Source of the DNA: Chlorokybus atmophyticus
Taxonomy: Eukaryota; Streptophyta; Chlorokybophyceae; Chlorokybales; Chlorokybaceae
Assembly: GCA_009103225.1 (NCBI GenBank)
Contig: RHPI01002048.1
Location: forward strand, 324,959-388,958
Length of the DNA: 64,000 nt
Reading direction: 5' to 3'
Of this stretch, positions 21,317-32,499 are shown piece after piece; the stretch's first letter is position 1; the number at the start of each line of letters is the position of its first letter. The position numbers were made by a program, and so were the translations under genes. The notes below the pieces were generated by a model. That model made no database searches. It had not been told where the DNA came from and saw only the letters and a list, made by a program, of their open reading frames with translations.

Positions 21317-24300
21317 ATGGATCATGGCAGGCGTCAGCAATGGGGCTGTCCAACATGCATCACCAACATTGGACAAACCAGCAGGCAAGCCATTAAAGAC
21401 CATCTTCACACAGAGAGCTGCTTGGTGGCTCGCTTTCTGCAACAGGGAGTGGATCAGGAGCTGCAGTCCTTTGAGCCCCTTGTCAGAACTATGCGGGACC
21501 AATTGCGGCTGTGGGAACAAGCACAAAGGAATGCAGAGGTACGCTCAACAGTCACATGCATTTCCTTGCAAGAGCAATTTGTTTTTTAGCGCAGTCCATG
21601 TGATATATGTAGCGTGGCTGCAGGCCTCCACTATTCACCCATACCCACCCTACAGTCAAGCCGACATTGCGGAAGCAAGAGCAGATAAGATAGAGCTGGG
21701 CGGCGGTATGTTGTTGTCAATCTCGCTGTGCATGTTGACTGCAATGTCGGCTTGAATGCATGCCTACCTTTGCATGCTAGGATGTGCGTGAGCGTGCGAA
21801 GTCGCGCGCGCGTGCCGAACGAAGTAGGCTGGGTTTGAGCACAGGAGCGCGTGGCCATTCGTCCGGCATTCAACCAATAGTGCATCAACCAGCAATGACG
21901 CAGTCCATGCAATCATTCGTGCATCAACCAGCAATGCCGCAGGTGACTGTTCGAAGCAACCAACTGATGACGGTGTGACGCAGTTGACTATTGCAATTGC
22001 AGTGTCGCAAGCATGCAGCTAACCCACATGTGATTGGTTGACAGCACCACAGTGCACTAAGTCCTGTTGAAGCTCCTATGCAAGCCTGGATTCAATCCCA
22101 CCAACTGGTCCTTCAATCCCACTTGCTGATGGGCGCGGCGGCAATGCGGCATCAGTTTAACATGCATGTTGGCCTGTTGAATCCCGACATGTCCATTGGG
22201 GCCGTGGCGCATGATGTGCCCATGGCTCACGAACTCCGTGACGAGTCTGCGATCGAGGGTGGCGAGGAGAGTGCACCCAACCACCTTGTCAGCCCCCATG
22301 GCTTCCCCTGCTCCATGCAGCTCACGGGCCATTGAGGTAAGTCGCTGTCTTTTATGCTCGTGCCTTGGTAACAATGCGTCAGGCACTGCATAAGCTTATA
22401 TTCGTCCTTNGCAACATTGTGAGCCATCTTATCCTGGGTCCTGTATATAGCCCCCCTTGCTGCATGCACAAGTGGTCTCACCTGCAGCTCCTGCTCCCCT
22501 CCCAGCCAGAGCGCAACCACTTTCCGCGGCACCAGTCCTTCGTGCATTGCCATCTCCGCCACGAGCAGCACCGGTGATTGCGGGGCAACAATCCTTCTTG
22601 CCACCACCGGCGAGACCACAGCACAATGCAACAGCTGATGTGGCTTCTGCACCTACCTTACCCCACCCGCTGCAAATTAAAGCCGGCAGTCTGCCCCAAA
22701 CTCAGGTACTTTATCAGTCACTGTGACTCTTGCCGTCCACAGTTGGACACACCATGTGAGTGCTGTATGCGCATGCAGCAGGGGTCACCACCTGCCAGCG
22801 AGTCATCAGAGGAGCTGGCCGCAACCCGCATACGGCCATCAGTCATGCTAGGTGGCCAGCTCGCCTCATGGGACCACTTCAATGCGCCAACGGATGGTAA
22901 TTGCTTCTACCATTGTGTATATTGCGCCAGGCCATTCATAGCGCAAAGTGTCCTGGATGATCACAAGTGCCCCAGCTCGAGCAGATTTTGGGCCATGCTG
23001 GACACCATGGACAACGACGACAGGGGGCACACTCTCCGCAAAAATCACCGCCAAGGCTGTCGATGCAGGCGTGGCGAGCAGAATCCTAGACTTCTGCAGA
23101 GCCACTGGTGCCGCGGGAGAGATGGCGCAGTATTACGACAAACTGCCTGCGACCATGTTGGCTGATATCAACTGCAACATTGACCTAGCCATGGCCAAGG
23201 TGCGACAGATCGTGCGGAGAAAAGATGTGTACGTCGAGCACCTGCAGATGACCATGTTTGCCAACAAGCTGGGCTTGTTGATTGGCTGCGTGACCGTTCA
23301 GCGCGAGCATGGGGAGTGGGTGCCACGGCCCGGCAGCGCAGTTTGGGTTGGAAATAAAGAAGCCCCCAACTCAGTCCTGGTGGTGGGCAACACTGCTCCT
23401 GATGAGCCAGAAGCACACTTTTGGCTCCTCAAGCCTGCAAGCACCGAACAGTGGTCATGGCCTATGCATGAAGTGCCACCGGAGGTAACACACCTGATCG
23501 GAGAGTGGCGGAGTGGCGTTGCCAATTCCGCTACCACCGGCTGTGACCCAAAGTGCTGCGCCAACGCCTCAGGCCTCGCCTTCGTGTGCTAGGCAAGAAG
23601 TAGCCGAGTGTTCTGCACAACCTGCCTCCCCTCAACCACAGCCACATGCTCGCAATCCCAATTCAGCACCCTCTCTTCCTGCCGCGGAGACTCACTTGCC
23701 ACCGCACTCTGACCATCCGGAGGCATCTCCATCAAAAAGCAGCTGTAGCTCGCCCTCTCCCTCTAAGCTTGCCACATTGATCCCAGCCTGTCTTGTTGGT
23801 AAAGAGATTGATCGAGGTGTCCTGAAAGCTGCGCTGAAAGACAAAGGCTTCATGCTCGACCTCATGAAGCAACATGAGGTCGTGGAGGAACGGGAGGCAA
23901 CCAACAAGCGCAAGGCTGTGGAGCAAGAAGATAACGCCTTACCTCCTCTGAGTGACAGTGCCACGGAGAGCGCCTGCCAGGATGTGCAGGGTGACAAAAA
24001 AAAAAAGAAGAAGGTTGTTGGAACAAAGGGCGCTGACAGGATTAAAAGGGGCTGACTGTGTGTCCTGAGTAGGCACAGGCGGGTTTACAGCGTCAAGTGG
24101 TTGCTCAGCATCGTCCAGAGAGACAGCCGGTGCGGCACGAGCTGCCTAAGCTCAAAGCACCGACGCGCAGACGCTTTGGGGGGCTGACTCGTAGTGCAAA
24201 GGAGTTGATCACCCTACAGTACGCCCAAGACGCGCTGCATCACCGCATGCGGCATGCCTCGAGGTGGGTGACGAAAGTTTGCAATAAGTGGGAGCAAACG

Positions 24301-25108
24301 CGGAGAATGCGGTCTAAACAGACCTCTGGGGATTGGCCGTGGTTGGAACCCATACACGATATGGCCATCCGTGGTACGTTGTTGCCCCTCGCCGTCCTCG
24401 ATATGATGGTGCTGTTGCTGCCGCAGCACCCCGGCAATGTGCAAGAGCTATCTGCGGAGCAGAACTTCGACCTGCTGCAGCAGATGTACCTGTCGATGTC
24501 GACTAATGCGGGTCGAGATGTGTGCCACTACCTGAGCAAACATACTGGGTGGCAAGTAAAACCATTCGAGCTGTACTTGGCATGCTTTGGCTGGCAGTGG
24601 CTGTATGTCATACGGCACGTCGAGCTGATTCTGTGGAAGCTCGAAGAAAATGACGATGCGGGGGAGTACACGAGTGACGACAGCCATGTCGAGGGCCTGG
24701 ATGAACGCATGCTGGACGAGACCACCAAGACCAGCAGGTGGTGTATGGCGTCAGGTGGGCGTCAGGTGATTGAGCAGGCAGTGGAGCGTTATGCTGCGCC
24801 ATTTAGATGGGTGTCGTTACGCCTGCGACGCGATAACAGAGTTTGGTGGCAGAGGCAGCTTGCACACCCGCGTGCACCATGTGTGCTGATTTGTCGCATT
24901 GAAGAGCCACCCCCCCCCAGCGGATGGGGAGACGCCCTGTTGCAAGAAAGCGATGTGCCATGTCTGCATCATAGCACATCAGAAGACTGTGGCAAATAAA
25001 TCAAAGAATCTACAAGCGTGTCCATTCTGCAAGCAACCTCACCCGTTTTGGTCGCCACGCCTGATGCAAGACGCCAACGTGTCGGCGGTGATTTGGCCCC
25101 CGCCTTGA
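21317..25108 (+). CDS. Zinc finger - OTU cysteine protease - RING protein, gene A of the inserted element
   Basis: Multi-exon plus-strand gene. Exon 1 (ATG 21317) encodes a BED/C2H2-like finger, WGCPTCITNIGQTSRQAI then HLHTESC, and ends at the GT at 21539. Later exons include SQADIAEARADKIEL (about 21624-21705) and a repeated VHQPAM stretch (21880-21940). The OTU domain has catalytic Cys in APTDGNCFYHCV (about 22890-22918), VEHLQMTMFANKLGLLIGCV (23236-23295) and the histidine motif EAHFWLLKP (23410-23436). OTU enzymes remove ubiquitin or related modifiers. Then come a Ser/Pro-rich linker, a lysine run KKKKKK, a long helical region (24097-24900) and a C-terminal RING-like zinc site, CCKKAMCHVCIIAHQK plus CPFCKQP (24935-25045), typical of E3 ligases. 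A run of nine Cs near 24909-24917 shifts the frame just before the RING, so this copy is either mutated or mis-sequenced there. Exon joins in 21.7-22.9 kb are uncertain; N at 22410. Confidence 0.68.
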
Positions 25109-25402
25109 TGCCAATTGTGCATGTATTGTAGTTTTGTGTTGGCTTCCTGTGAACCATGTAGGTACATGTATAGTTGCAGCATGGTGCATGGTGCACCAGA
25201 GATCTGCTGTTGTTAGAAGCATTGGCTGTACATGTGTATGATGACTGCCCGGCGCATGAGTCAGTGCATGGCTTGCATACCTCGCTGGTTTAGAGCGTGG
25301 TTGACAGCAACAAACTCGGACAGCGCTCTGGGTTCCATGGCATGACAGCACAGTATTACTCTATGATCGTGGTAGTATGCGAGAATCCTTGTACTGTAGT
25401 AC

Positions 25403-25465
25403 CATTAACAGATGGAGTACCATTCATGTTGATGCAGTACCATGCATGGTACTGCAATAGCGTAT
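25403..25465. promoter_or_regulatory. Palindrome in front of the methyltransferase gene
   Basis: A perfect 22-bp palindrome with core GTACCATGCATGGTAC lies at 25434-25455, and two more AGTACCATT half sites lie just before it (about 25408 and 25427). The 16-bp core is identical to that at 21045-21060. It lies between the end of gene A (25108) and the start of gene B (25592). Confidence 0.6.
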
Positions 25466-25591
25466 AAGGTACAGTCGTGCTTCACTTGAAGTTTGACCCA
25501 TTTAGGGTTCGTAAGCTGGCAACCCTAAATTGATGCCCATACCCTAAAGTCTCGCTCAGTTTGTGGGCAGCCGTGCCGATTCCTATTTTGC

Positions 25592-27320
25592 ATGATGTCG
25601 GCGGCAGCAGTTGAATCACCCTCACCTAGGAGACCATGCTTGGTGTGCCCACAATGCAATGCGTACGTATGTGCCAATGGCCGTAGGCAGCAAATGCGAG
25701 CACACTTGACCGAATGCCAGAGAGTGCAGACAGTGTGCCACGGTTTTAGTGCTGCTTGTTGGCATCACACCACACACAATGTCGACGTGTTTGGCTGCCG
25801 CCTCGGCCAAGTGCTGTGCAAGAAACCCGAGTTTTTCCATTGCGTGCAGTGCGTGTGCGAATCGTGCTCGCGCTCATGCTTCGAGTGGCGAGGGGAACCC
25901 ATGCGCTTCTTCACATGGACAACACCGGGACATGTGGTTAGTGGACAGGTGGTGGATGCTGAGGAGGTAATCCACAAGAGTGGACCGCGACGTATCACTG
26001 CATGTTATGTTGGGCGTATGCTTATTTCATGCATGTTGAAGCTGTTGTCGCATTTACAGCAATCTTGCACGGTGTGGGCGTGGGCAGTTCTATCCCCTGG
26101 CCGCTGTAGAGGAGGCAGACCATCGACCATTGCACAGCGCACTGCATCGGCTGCGGAACGCAGTTCAGTTGGGATGCGAGCAGCTGATTGGTGTGAGTGT
26201 CATGGTGCATTAGCCGCTGGACGGGGAATGGTATGCGGGCGTTGTGGAATCATTCAAGCAAGCGTCAGGTCAGCATCGCTTCGTGGCGTGCGAGATTCAA
26301 GACGCATCATATATGCATGGTGCAATGGAAAATGCCTTTGCAGGGCAGCACCGTATAGTATTCGATGACGGTGATCGACCACAAACCATCAACTTCAAAG
26401 GGCACAACGTACTCGCGTACACATCAGTTGACGGGGCACGCCATGTTCTGCGCGCCGGAGGGGAGAACGTCAGTCGCAAAGTAAGCCCGGACGACATCAT
26501 TGTTAGTCCCTGGCCAGCACCACGGCCAGCCTTGACCACATACACGCCATTTAACAACAAGCTGGGACGCACATGAAGACCAAGGGCACTCGACCTATTC
26601 TGCGGCGGTGGCGGTGCCAGTGTCGGTCTATACCATGCAGGCTTTGACCTGACCGGGATGGACATAAGTCCCTCCTCTGAGTACCCGCTGCCCTTCATAC
26701 ACCGCGATGTATGCACCCTGAGTGCAAGAGAGCTGAGCGAGTACGAGCTCATTTGGGTCAGTCCACCATGCCAGGCCTATTCAGGTGCTATCCCGGCACC
26801 TCAACGGGCGGCACATGGCACATTCTGGAGACACCAGGATATGATACCGCTCGTCCGACGTCTGCTGCTTTCAAGCCAGGTCAAGTTTGTGATTGAGAAT
26901 GTGCCAGGAGCAGCTTCCTCATTCAGACCCAATCTGTCCCTTTGTGGCACGATGTTTAGCCTATCAACTTTCCGACACCGTCTGTTTGAGACACAGCCAG
27001 TGGTAGCTACCCCACCAGCACGCTGCTCGCACGCGGGCAAGGCAGTTGGACTGCTATCGCCGCACCTGTCCGCTAGCGCGAAGAAGACAATCGTGACATC
27101 AAACGCGCCACAGCAGATGTACCCGGTCTATGGCCTTTCAAGCACCAGGGGCGGCATTGCTGCGTGGCAAACAGCGCTGGGAGTGCCATGGATGACCTCG
27201 GCCGTTTCCATAGCGAATGCAGTTCCTCCCGCAATGGCGGAGTGCATAGGGCGTCTCATGCTTGAAACAATGGATATGCGCTGTGACTACCCTCCTGTGT
27301 CATGGAACTATGAGGCTTGA
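25592..27320 (+). pseudogene. Zinc finger - Tudor-like - DNA (cytosine-5) methyltransferase, gene B of the inserted element; two premature stops
   Basis: Two exons, 25592-25966 and 26088-27320, join in frame across a GT-AG intron. Exon 1 has a C2H2-like finger (CPQCNAYVCANGRRQQMRAH) and a second Cys cluster (CVQCVCESC). Exon 2 starts FYPLAAVEEADHRPLHSA, then a plant-type Tudor-like module (GVSVMVH, PLDGEWYAGVVESF, IVFDDGD). Next is a compact C5 methyltransferase: motif I DLFCGGGGASVGLYHAGF, motif IV SPPCQAYS with the catalytic Cys, motif VI VIENVPG, motif VIII FRHRLF, motif X NAVPPAMAECIG, ending TGA at 27320. It would methylate cytosine in DNA, targeted by chromatin binding. Two in-frame stops break the fused frame: TAG at about 26188 inside the Tudor module where Trp is usual, and TGA at 26574 between Tudor and methyltransferase. 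Both fit C-to-T type transitions. The methyltransferase part alone is open. Recoding or sequencing error is the alternative. Confidence 0.78.
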
Positions 27321-27526
27321 GTGTGGTGCACTGTATTAATGATGCTTAATGCCACACGGCGGACTGATTGTTGAATGTTGCATGGATCATTCGATTGTGG
27401 TGACAGTTGTGCAGTGACAGCTGCCCGGTATTGTATACGTCCACATGCAAAAGTCTTAGCATACGATTAGCAATGCCTGACTGACTGATATGCCCCAAAC
27501 TCAGAGTAGTGAGACAAGTACATGTG

Positions 27527-30500
27527 TCACGTGGAAGTGCAATGAACGTTCACCCAATACTTGCCCTCTTGTACACGGGCGCTGTCCTTGTTAAACATGG
27601 GGAGCAGCTGGACAATGCCTTTTACTTGCTGCAGTGTCACGACATCGAGATGTGGACCGCCTCGACGCTTTTCCCATTCCAGAGCGATGCACTTTGTGTC
27701 GCTCATCACATCCAGCTTCGTGTACCAGCGGACAAACACGACCTCCTTCCACACGCGCTCGCCGCTACCACCCCACACCACCACGCGCAGAAAAAGGAGT
27801 GCCTGAGCCCACCACGTCACGTTCACACCGTCCTCATCACCTTCCAACTCAAGTGTAGAGAACCAAGGCCGCCCATGGAACATCCCAGTTGCGCGCGCCA
27901 TGCTGACTCCTGATGTCATGTACACCGCTGCGCCTCCGTTCACCACGCGAACAGCACGCCACCCGTCAGCCAACTCCAGTTGTTCCCTCCTCAACCAGCT
28001 GTCTAGGGTGGCAGGCAGCTTGTCGGCGAATGGAGTCTTCAAGGCGACTTGGCGGCTACGCGCAGATCCGCTCCAGTACGGGCTGGACTCCCTCCTTGTC
28101 AGCACATCCATCCGTAGCAACTTGTCCGTCTTCTCCATGACATTACAGCACTGCTGCCGCGCCTGCGCCATGACCGAGCGCATCTCGGGATCCACGACCA
28201 TGCCATCCTCTTTCACATATTCCGCACAGCTCCATGCCTTCAGGATACGTGCCTGGTGGTCCCGGTTGTTGCCACCATGCGCCCACCGTTTGATATTTTG
28301 GGCGTGCGTCTGCTCCATGCGCTTGGCGCTGAACCAATCTGGGTGTCCACTGCGGACAATTGCCGGCCCAAAATGAGTGAGCTGATGCATCTTCTCGATC
28401 TTCCAACCTGACTTCTGTGCAGAATATGACGACAGTAGCGGATGCAACACTGCAGCTTTGAAGGCAGCCAGCTCGTTGTCGGATGTGGTCAGGGTCTCTC
28501 TTGTGTGTTCATGAGCCTTCAGCAACTTCTTGTTCCACTGGGCAAGCGATGTGGCAGCAATGGTGAAGAAATCGTTGCCCTCACTGTCGAGCAGCAAACC
28601 GTCTGCGAGGACCGGCAGCAGCTGCAGCACCGCCACTTTCTCCACCACCTGAAAGGAGTGGTCGGACAGGAAGAAATCTACTGTGCTTGTGGGTGCCTTG
28701 AAGTGCGAAACCCGCAGAGAAACTCGCCTTGCATGCATTTAGCCTGTGCACATCTGCTCGTGAGCACGTGTTGTTGGCTTTTGTGTTCAACACAAAAGCA
28801 ACACCAAAGACGTGCCTGGCCTGCAGAATCTGTCTCGTGGATGGACGCATTCGTTCCTTCGCGGCGTCGAACACAGCAGCAAGCAGGTGGTCAATGATGC
28901 CTCCCAGCACATGCATTGCGTCAGGGGCAAGACGAGAGTAGCAGTCAGCTCCCGGCACCCGCGACTGTCGCCAACCCCACAATGCATTCTGTTGCCAAAC
29001 CACATTGCCTGGTTTCACGGAAAGCCATTCATCCTTACGAATGCCGATAATTTGACCATTACCTCCTCGACAAGCATGGAGTGCTGCTCTTTGAAAGCCT
29101 TGGCTGTCTGGCGTGCATTCCTAACACCGCTATGCAGGTCCGCCCGCAGCTGACATATTGCTGGTGTGTAGAAGGCCTCGGTTCTCAATTCCCGGTCCTC
29201 ATCCATCTCCAACAGATCTGATTTGGTGACGAGACAAACATCGCAAGGATGTCGTGTTTGGTTGCCCGACACAGTGCGTGCGAGTGTGGCAGTCTCCTAC
29301 CACACGACAAACTCAGATATTCTACTGACAACATCCTCCATGCACTGTTTGCTGGCAGGCTGCATCCGGTTACAACCATTCATGCCCACAACCTGCAAAT
29401 CGCTAATGTAGTTAGCAAGCGTGGGAAACACACGACGCTCGATGCATTTCGGGTCGATGAGCTGCAGACCTTCCCAACTCGCCCGCTTCACATCCCCTAA
29501 CACTACATTCAAAGCGTCATGAAAAATCTCACGTTTTTGAATGGAGAACGATTCCTTGCCCTGCGCTCAGGTGGGATGCCCGGCCACTGCGTGAACCACC
29601 GGCAGAAGCGCTATCATAACAACCCCCATGTTGCTAGCATACATGTCCCAACTGTAGTTGGCAAGCGATGCCATCAGAGGGTAGCCAGAGCGCTTGCCCG
29701 CGCTGTCCAGCGTGGTCTTGTCACTGTACAGAATGGCAGGCGCCAAGTAGGACGCTTCCCCCACCTCTCTCCTCAAATCCACCTCCACATCCTTCCACCA
29801 ATCGCCCGTGGAAGGATGGCCAAAGCTGTGCTCGTCACCAGTGTACTGGAGATTGAAGCCATTGGCGGCATGTGGATTGCCATACAACCGCGCGAGCCAT
29901 ACCTGCTCCGACCAAGAGCATTACTTACTATGCTGGCCTCAGAATAGATACTGCATCGATACTGCATTAGGTACTGCATTTCACAGACCTTGGCCGGCAT
30001 ATATGTGACGCAGATGTCCTGATCCTCAGGGTCTCCAGGCTTGCGCAGGTCAGCCGTCACGTAGTTCTGATACGGCAGCACACTCGCATGTGCATATGTG
30101 ACATGGCTCTGATGGTTGAAGCACATGCACCGCACACCGTGAACACACCTCAGACTGAGAGAAAGCAATCGTGGTCCGGAGGTAGCTGGCCGCATGCACA
30201 CCGGTCTCCCACTGGAGCTCTTCCGTCAGGAAGTGTGCATTTCGGATGCACTTGATGATCCGCCCCATGTCGGAGGCCGACAGGCCTTGGCCGTTGTTGC
30301 ACTGCACGAATGCCACTGCAAGAGCATGCTCCGAGCCATACCACCTGGATTCCGACGCGTGCGAAGGGACGCCTCCACTTCCATGTTGGCGTGCCACAGG
30401 TTTCTCAGGCACACGCACACATCGAAAGCCCTCGTTCACTTCCTCCTCCTCCTGTTGCTGCTGTGCGTGTGTCTCCTGGAGGAATCCTTCAGCATCAAGC

Positions 30501-30673
30501 ATGTGAGCATCCTGGATCGAACTCCCCGGTTCAACATGACCCGCATCGTACTGTAATGGACGCTGGCCGACATACAGCTTGATCTGCTTGCACACCCTGC
30601 TGCTAATAATGTGCATGTAGACCGAGCTGCGTGTGGCGAAGCGCATGTGGCAATACGGACAAAGGACTCCCAT
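27527..30673 (-). CDS. Plavaka-like (CACTA superfamily) transposase, gene C of the inserted element
   Basis: Likely the enzyme that mobilises this element. ATG at 30673 begins MGVLCPYCHMRFATRSSVYM, the C2H2 finger that opens Plavaka-type transposases. Later blocks follow the family order. VTADLRKPGDPEDQDI lies at about 30060. The first catalytic Asp is in APAILYSDKTTLDSAGKRSG, followed by YPLMASLANYSW (29770-29640). FHDALNVVL and FPTLANYISDL lie at about 29520-29400, and a CDVCLVTKSDLL block at about 29240. PDAMHVLGGIIDHLL (about 28930) corresponds to the second acidic site. The last exon, 28738-27527, has WKIEKMHQLTHFGPAIVRSG and SAKRMEQTHAQNIKRWAH. It ends TGA at 27527. About eight exons. 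Exon edges are approximate, but no obvious inactivating change is seen within the large blocks. Convergent with the methyltransferase gene. Confidence 0.83.
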
Positions 30674-30811
30674 ATCTCACTACTAACGTCGACACAGGTG
30701 TCGCCAATGTAACCTGCATCATATCCAGCAACACGCACACCCGCCGCCGCCGCCGCCGCCGCCACCGCCACCGCTACCGCTACCCTTGCATGCCAGAGGC
30801 GGGAAACTTGG

Positions 30812-31020
30812 CCGCCAGTCACTGGCTCCGTCGTACCATTATAATGGTACGATCGAGCCATTGCACGTCCAGGGTGAGTCTCTGGATATATATATATACA
30901 TATATATTCTGATTGAACCGTTTCAATGGTACGAAGATGCCTTTGCCAAAAGGTATAGGCATTGTACAAAGGTACCATTGAAATGGTACCTTTGTACAAT
31001 GGCAATGGCAGTTCGTACCA
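30812..31020. promoter_or_regulatory. Palindrome cluster in divergent promoter (genes C and E)
   Basis: Two strong inverted repeats. TCGTACCATTATAATGGTACGA (22 bp, core GTACCATTATAATGGTAC) lies at 30831-30852, flanked by CACTGGCTC and GAGCCATTG. A 19-bp perfect arm pair lies at 30961-30979 and 30982-31000 with a 2-nt loop, containing GGTACCATT / AATGGTACC. Single CAATGGTACGA and TTCGTACCATTG sites also occur. A TATATATATA tract lies at 30889-30907. The cluster sits between the transposase start (30673, minus) and the start of gene E (31183, plus). Confidence 0.62.
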
Positions 31021-31182
31021 TTGACAACTCTGGCAATGTCAGTCCCCCTGCGCATGAAAACACCATTGATAGCTCCGCCAAGCTATGCCCTTACAGGGGC
31101 GTGATGCCGAGGGTATGTGGCGTTTGGAAGATCGTTGGCGGCGCTGCCAGGGGCGTAGTGGGCATTGTGGTCGAGGTCCGGG

Positions 31183-32038
31183 ATGAATTCCATGTTCGCA
31201 CAGGGCGGGCAGGGTGCCGGAGGGGTGTCCTCGGTGTCAAACCCCACCAAGACTACCAAGGGCACATCCAATGACAACAGTGACTCGGGCGATATCTTAC
31301 AGGGCTCCCCCTCCGAGTGGGCAAAGGCACACCACAATACTGCCTCTAAGAAAATCCGACCCACCAGCAGCTGCGACCACGGCGACATGATTGAAGGGAC
31401 CAAACAAGACTGGCATAACCAAGGTGGGTTACGATGCACTGTCAATGCCACATGCTAGGGTTCTTTTATCTTGCACATGCACAGCCTCAAGTATCTTGCA
31501 CTTGACATACATTGTCAATACGACATGCACACCCTCATGCACAACCTCCAGTGTCATGCACATGAACAGCATGACCAATCTCGCAAATGCACAGCCTATT
31601 TCTACTTGCGGGAGCTCACAAGTCGCAAAAGAGAAGCTGCGGAGTCAAACGAACGGGTAATCTATGACCTAGTTTAATGTTTCCAGCGGTAATTAAGCAG
31701 TATGCTTGCAGATTGCCATGTTGGTCAGAGTGAACCAAGAGCAGCGCGGCAGGCTGACTGTCTGCCTGGCGGAGTGCAACAAAGCGGAAGACGAGGTAAG
31801 CGTGTGTATGCTGATGGGCTAGTCCTCTGGCAGCACGCCACTCTTACAGCATTACCAAATGCAGGTGGTCACTCTCAAAGCGACCATCAAGCGCATGCGC
31901 GTGCACGGCAAGGCGCTGACATTCAAGCTGAAGGACGAAGTAGCCGCTGTACTGTCAGCGAGCGAGGCAGCGGATGAAGATGACTCCGGCGTTGAAGCAG
32001 AAGACTCGTCGGAGGAAGAACAGGAGGAGGGGGTTTGA
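31183..32038 (+). CDS. Small acidic protein, gene E of the inserted element
   Basis: I do not recognise this protein. The likely ATG at 31183 starts MNSMFAQGGQGAGGVSSVSN, a Gly/Ser/Thr-rich exon that reads to about 31420 (DWHNQ, donor GTGGGT). Later exons include AKEKLRSQTNERVI (about 31625-31665), MLVRVNQEQRGRLTVCLAEC and NKAEDE (31715-31794, donor GTAAGC). The final exon, 31865-32038, is VVTLKATIKRMRVHGKALTF followed by a very acidic tail, then TGA. The pattern (disordered N-terminus, short helix pair, acidic end) suits a regulatory or chaperone-like accessory protein. It is divergent from the transposase gene and shares the palindrome-bearing promoter. Confidence 0.5.
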
Positions 32039-32239
32039 GGAGGAGTTCTGAGGCAGGCACCACGGGTTGACAAGCTGCGCATGAGTCCGACAGCTAGACT
32101 CAATGTTATAGGGTAGTTTCATGCGCAAGTCGGCTGCTCAGTTGTAAGTGGACATACTCTCACCACTGCCCGTACATTGTATATATTGTGGGCTTTTAGG
32201 TGCAAGACCAAACAATCAGTCCAAGGTTTGTACAAGCTG

Positions 32240-32490
32240 CATGGCATGTTAGTGTTGGCTTACGGCAAGAATTGCCAACTTTTGTCAAACGGCAAGGGTC
32301 ACATATTAACAGCAGTGTAACGGCAAAGAAACTGCCGGCTATTGCTGTCAGCTGTCCGTAACTACCGGCTAACGGCCGTCTGTGCACATCGACCAAAGGG
32401 TAACTGGTTGACAACTCTCGGCCGGTTATGGCCATTGACAACCACTTTCGGCCCGCGGCCGTCTGCGTCAGTTCACTTAAGCCAACGGCA
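32240..32490. repeat. TAACGGC/GCCGTT repeat cluster, right subterminal region of the inserted element
   Basis: Many AACGGC, ACGGCAA and CCGGCTA units occur in both orientations, including CTAACGGCCGTC (about 32374) and GGCCGGTTATGGCC. These resemble the TAACAGGC units at the left side (18263-18545), as expected for the two ends of one element. Non-coding. Confidence 0.55.
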
Positions 32491-32499
32491 AACCCAACA

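Noticed and set aside
26170-26192. A 21-nt intron (GTGAGT..TAG) removing the stop in the Tudor module
   Set aside because: It would be far shorter than other introns here and would delete residues that fit the Tudor pattern. A point mutation is simpler.
20863-31157. CACTAG at 20863 and TAGTG at 31157 as the ends of the Plavaka-like element
   Set aside because: Similarity stops after CACTA, the flanks show no duplication, and genes D and E outside these points share the same palindromic promoters. Wider limits fit better.
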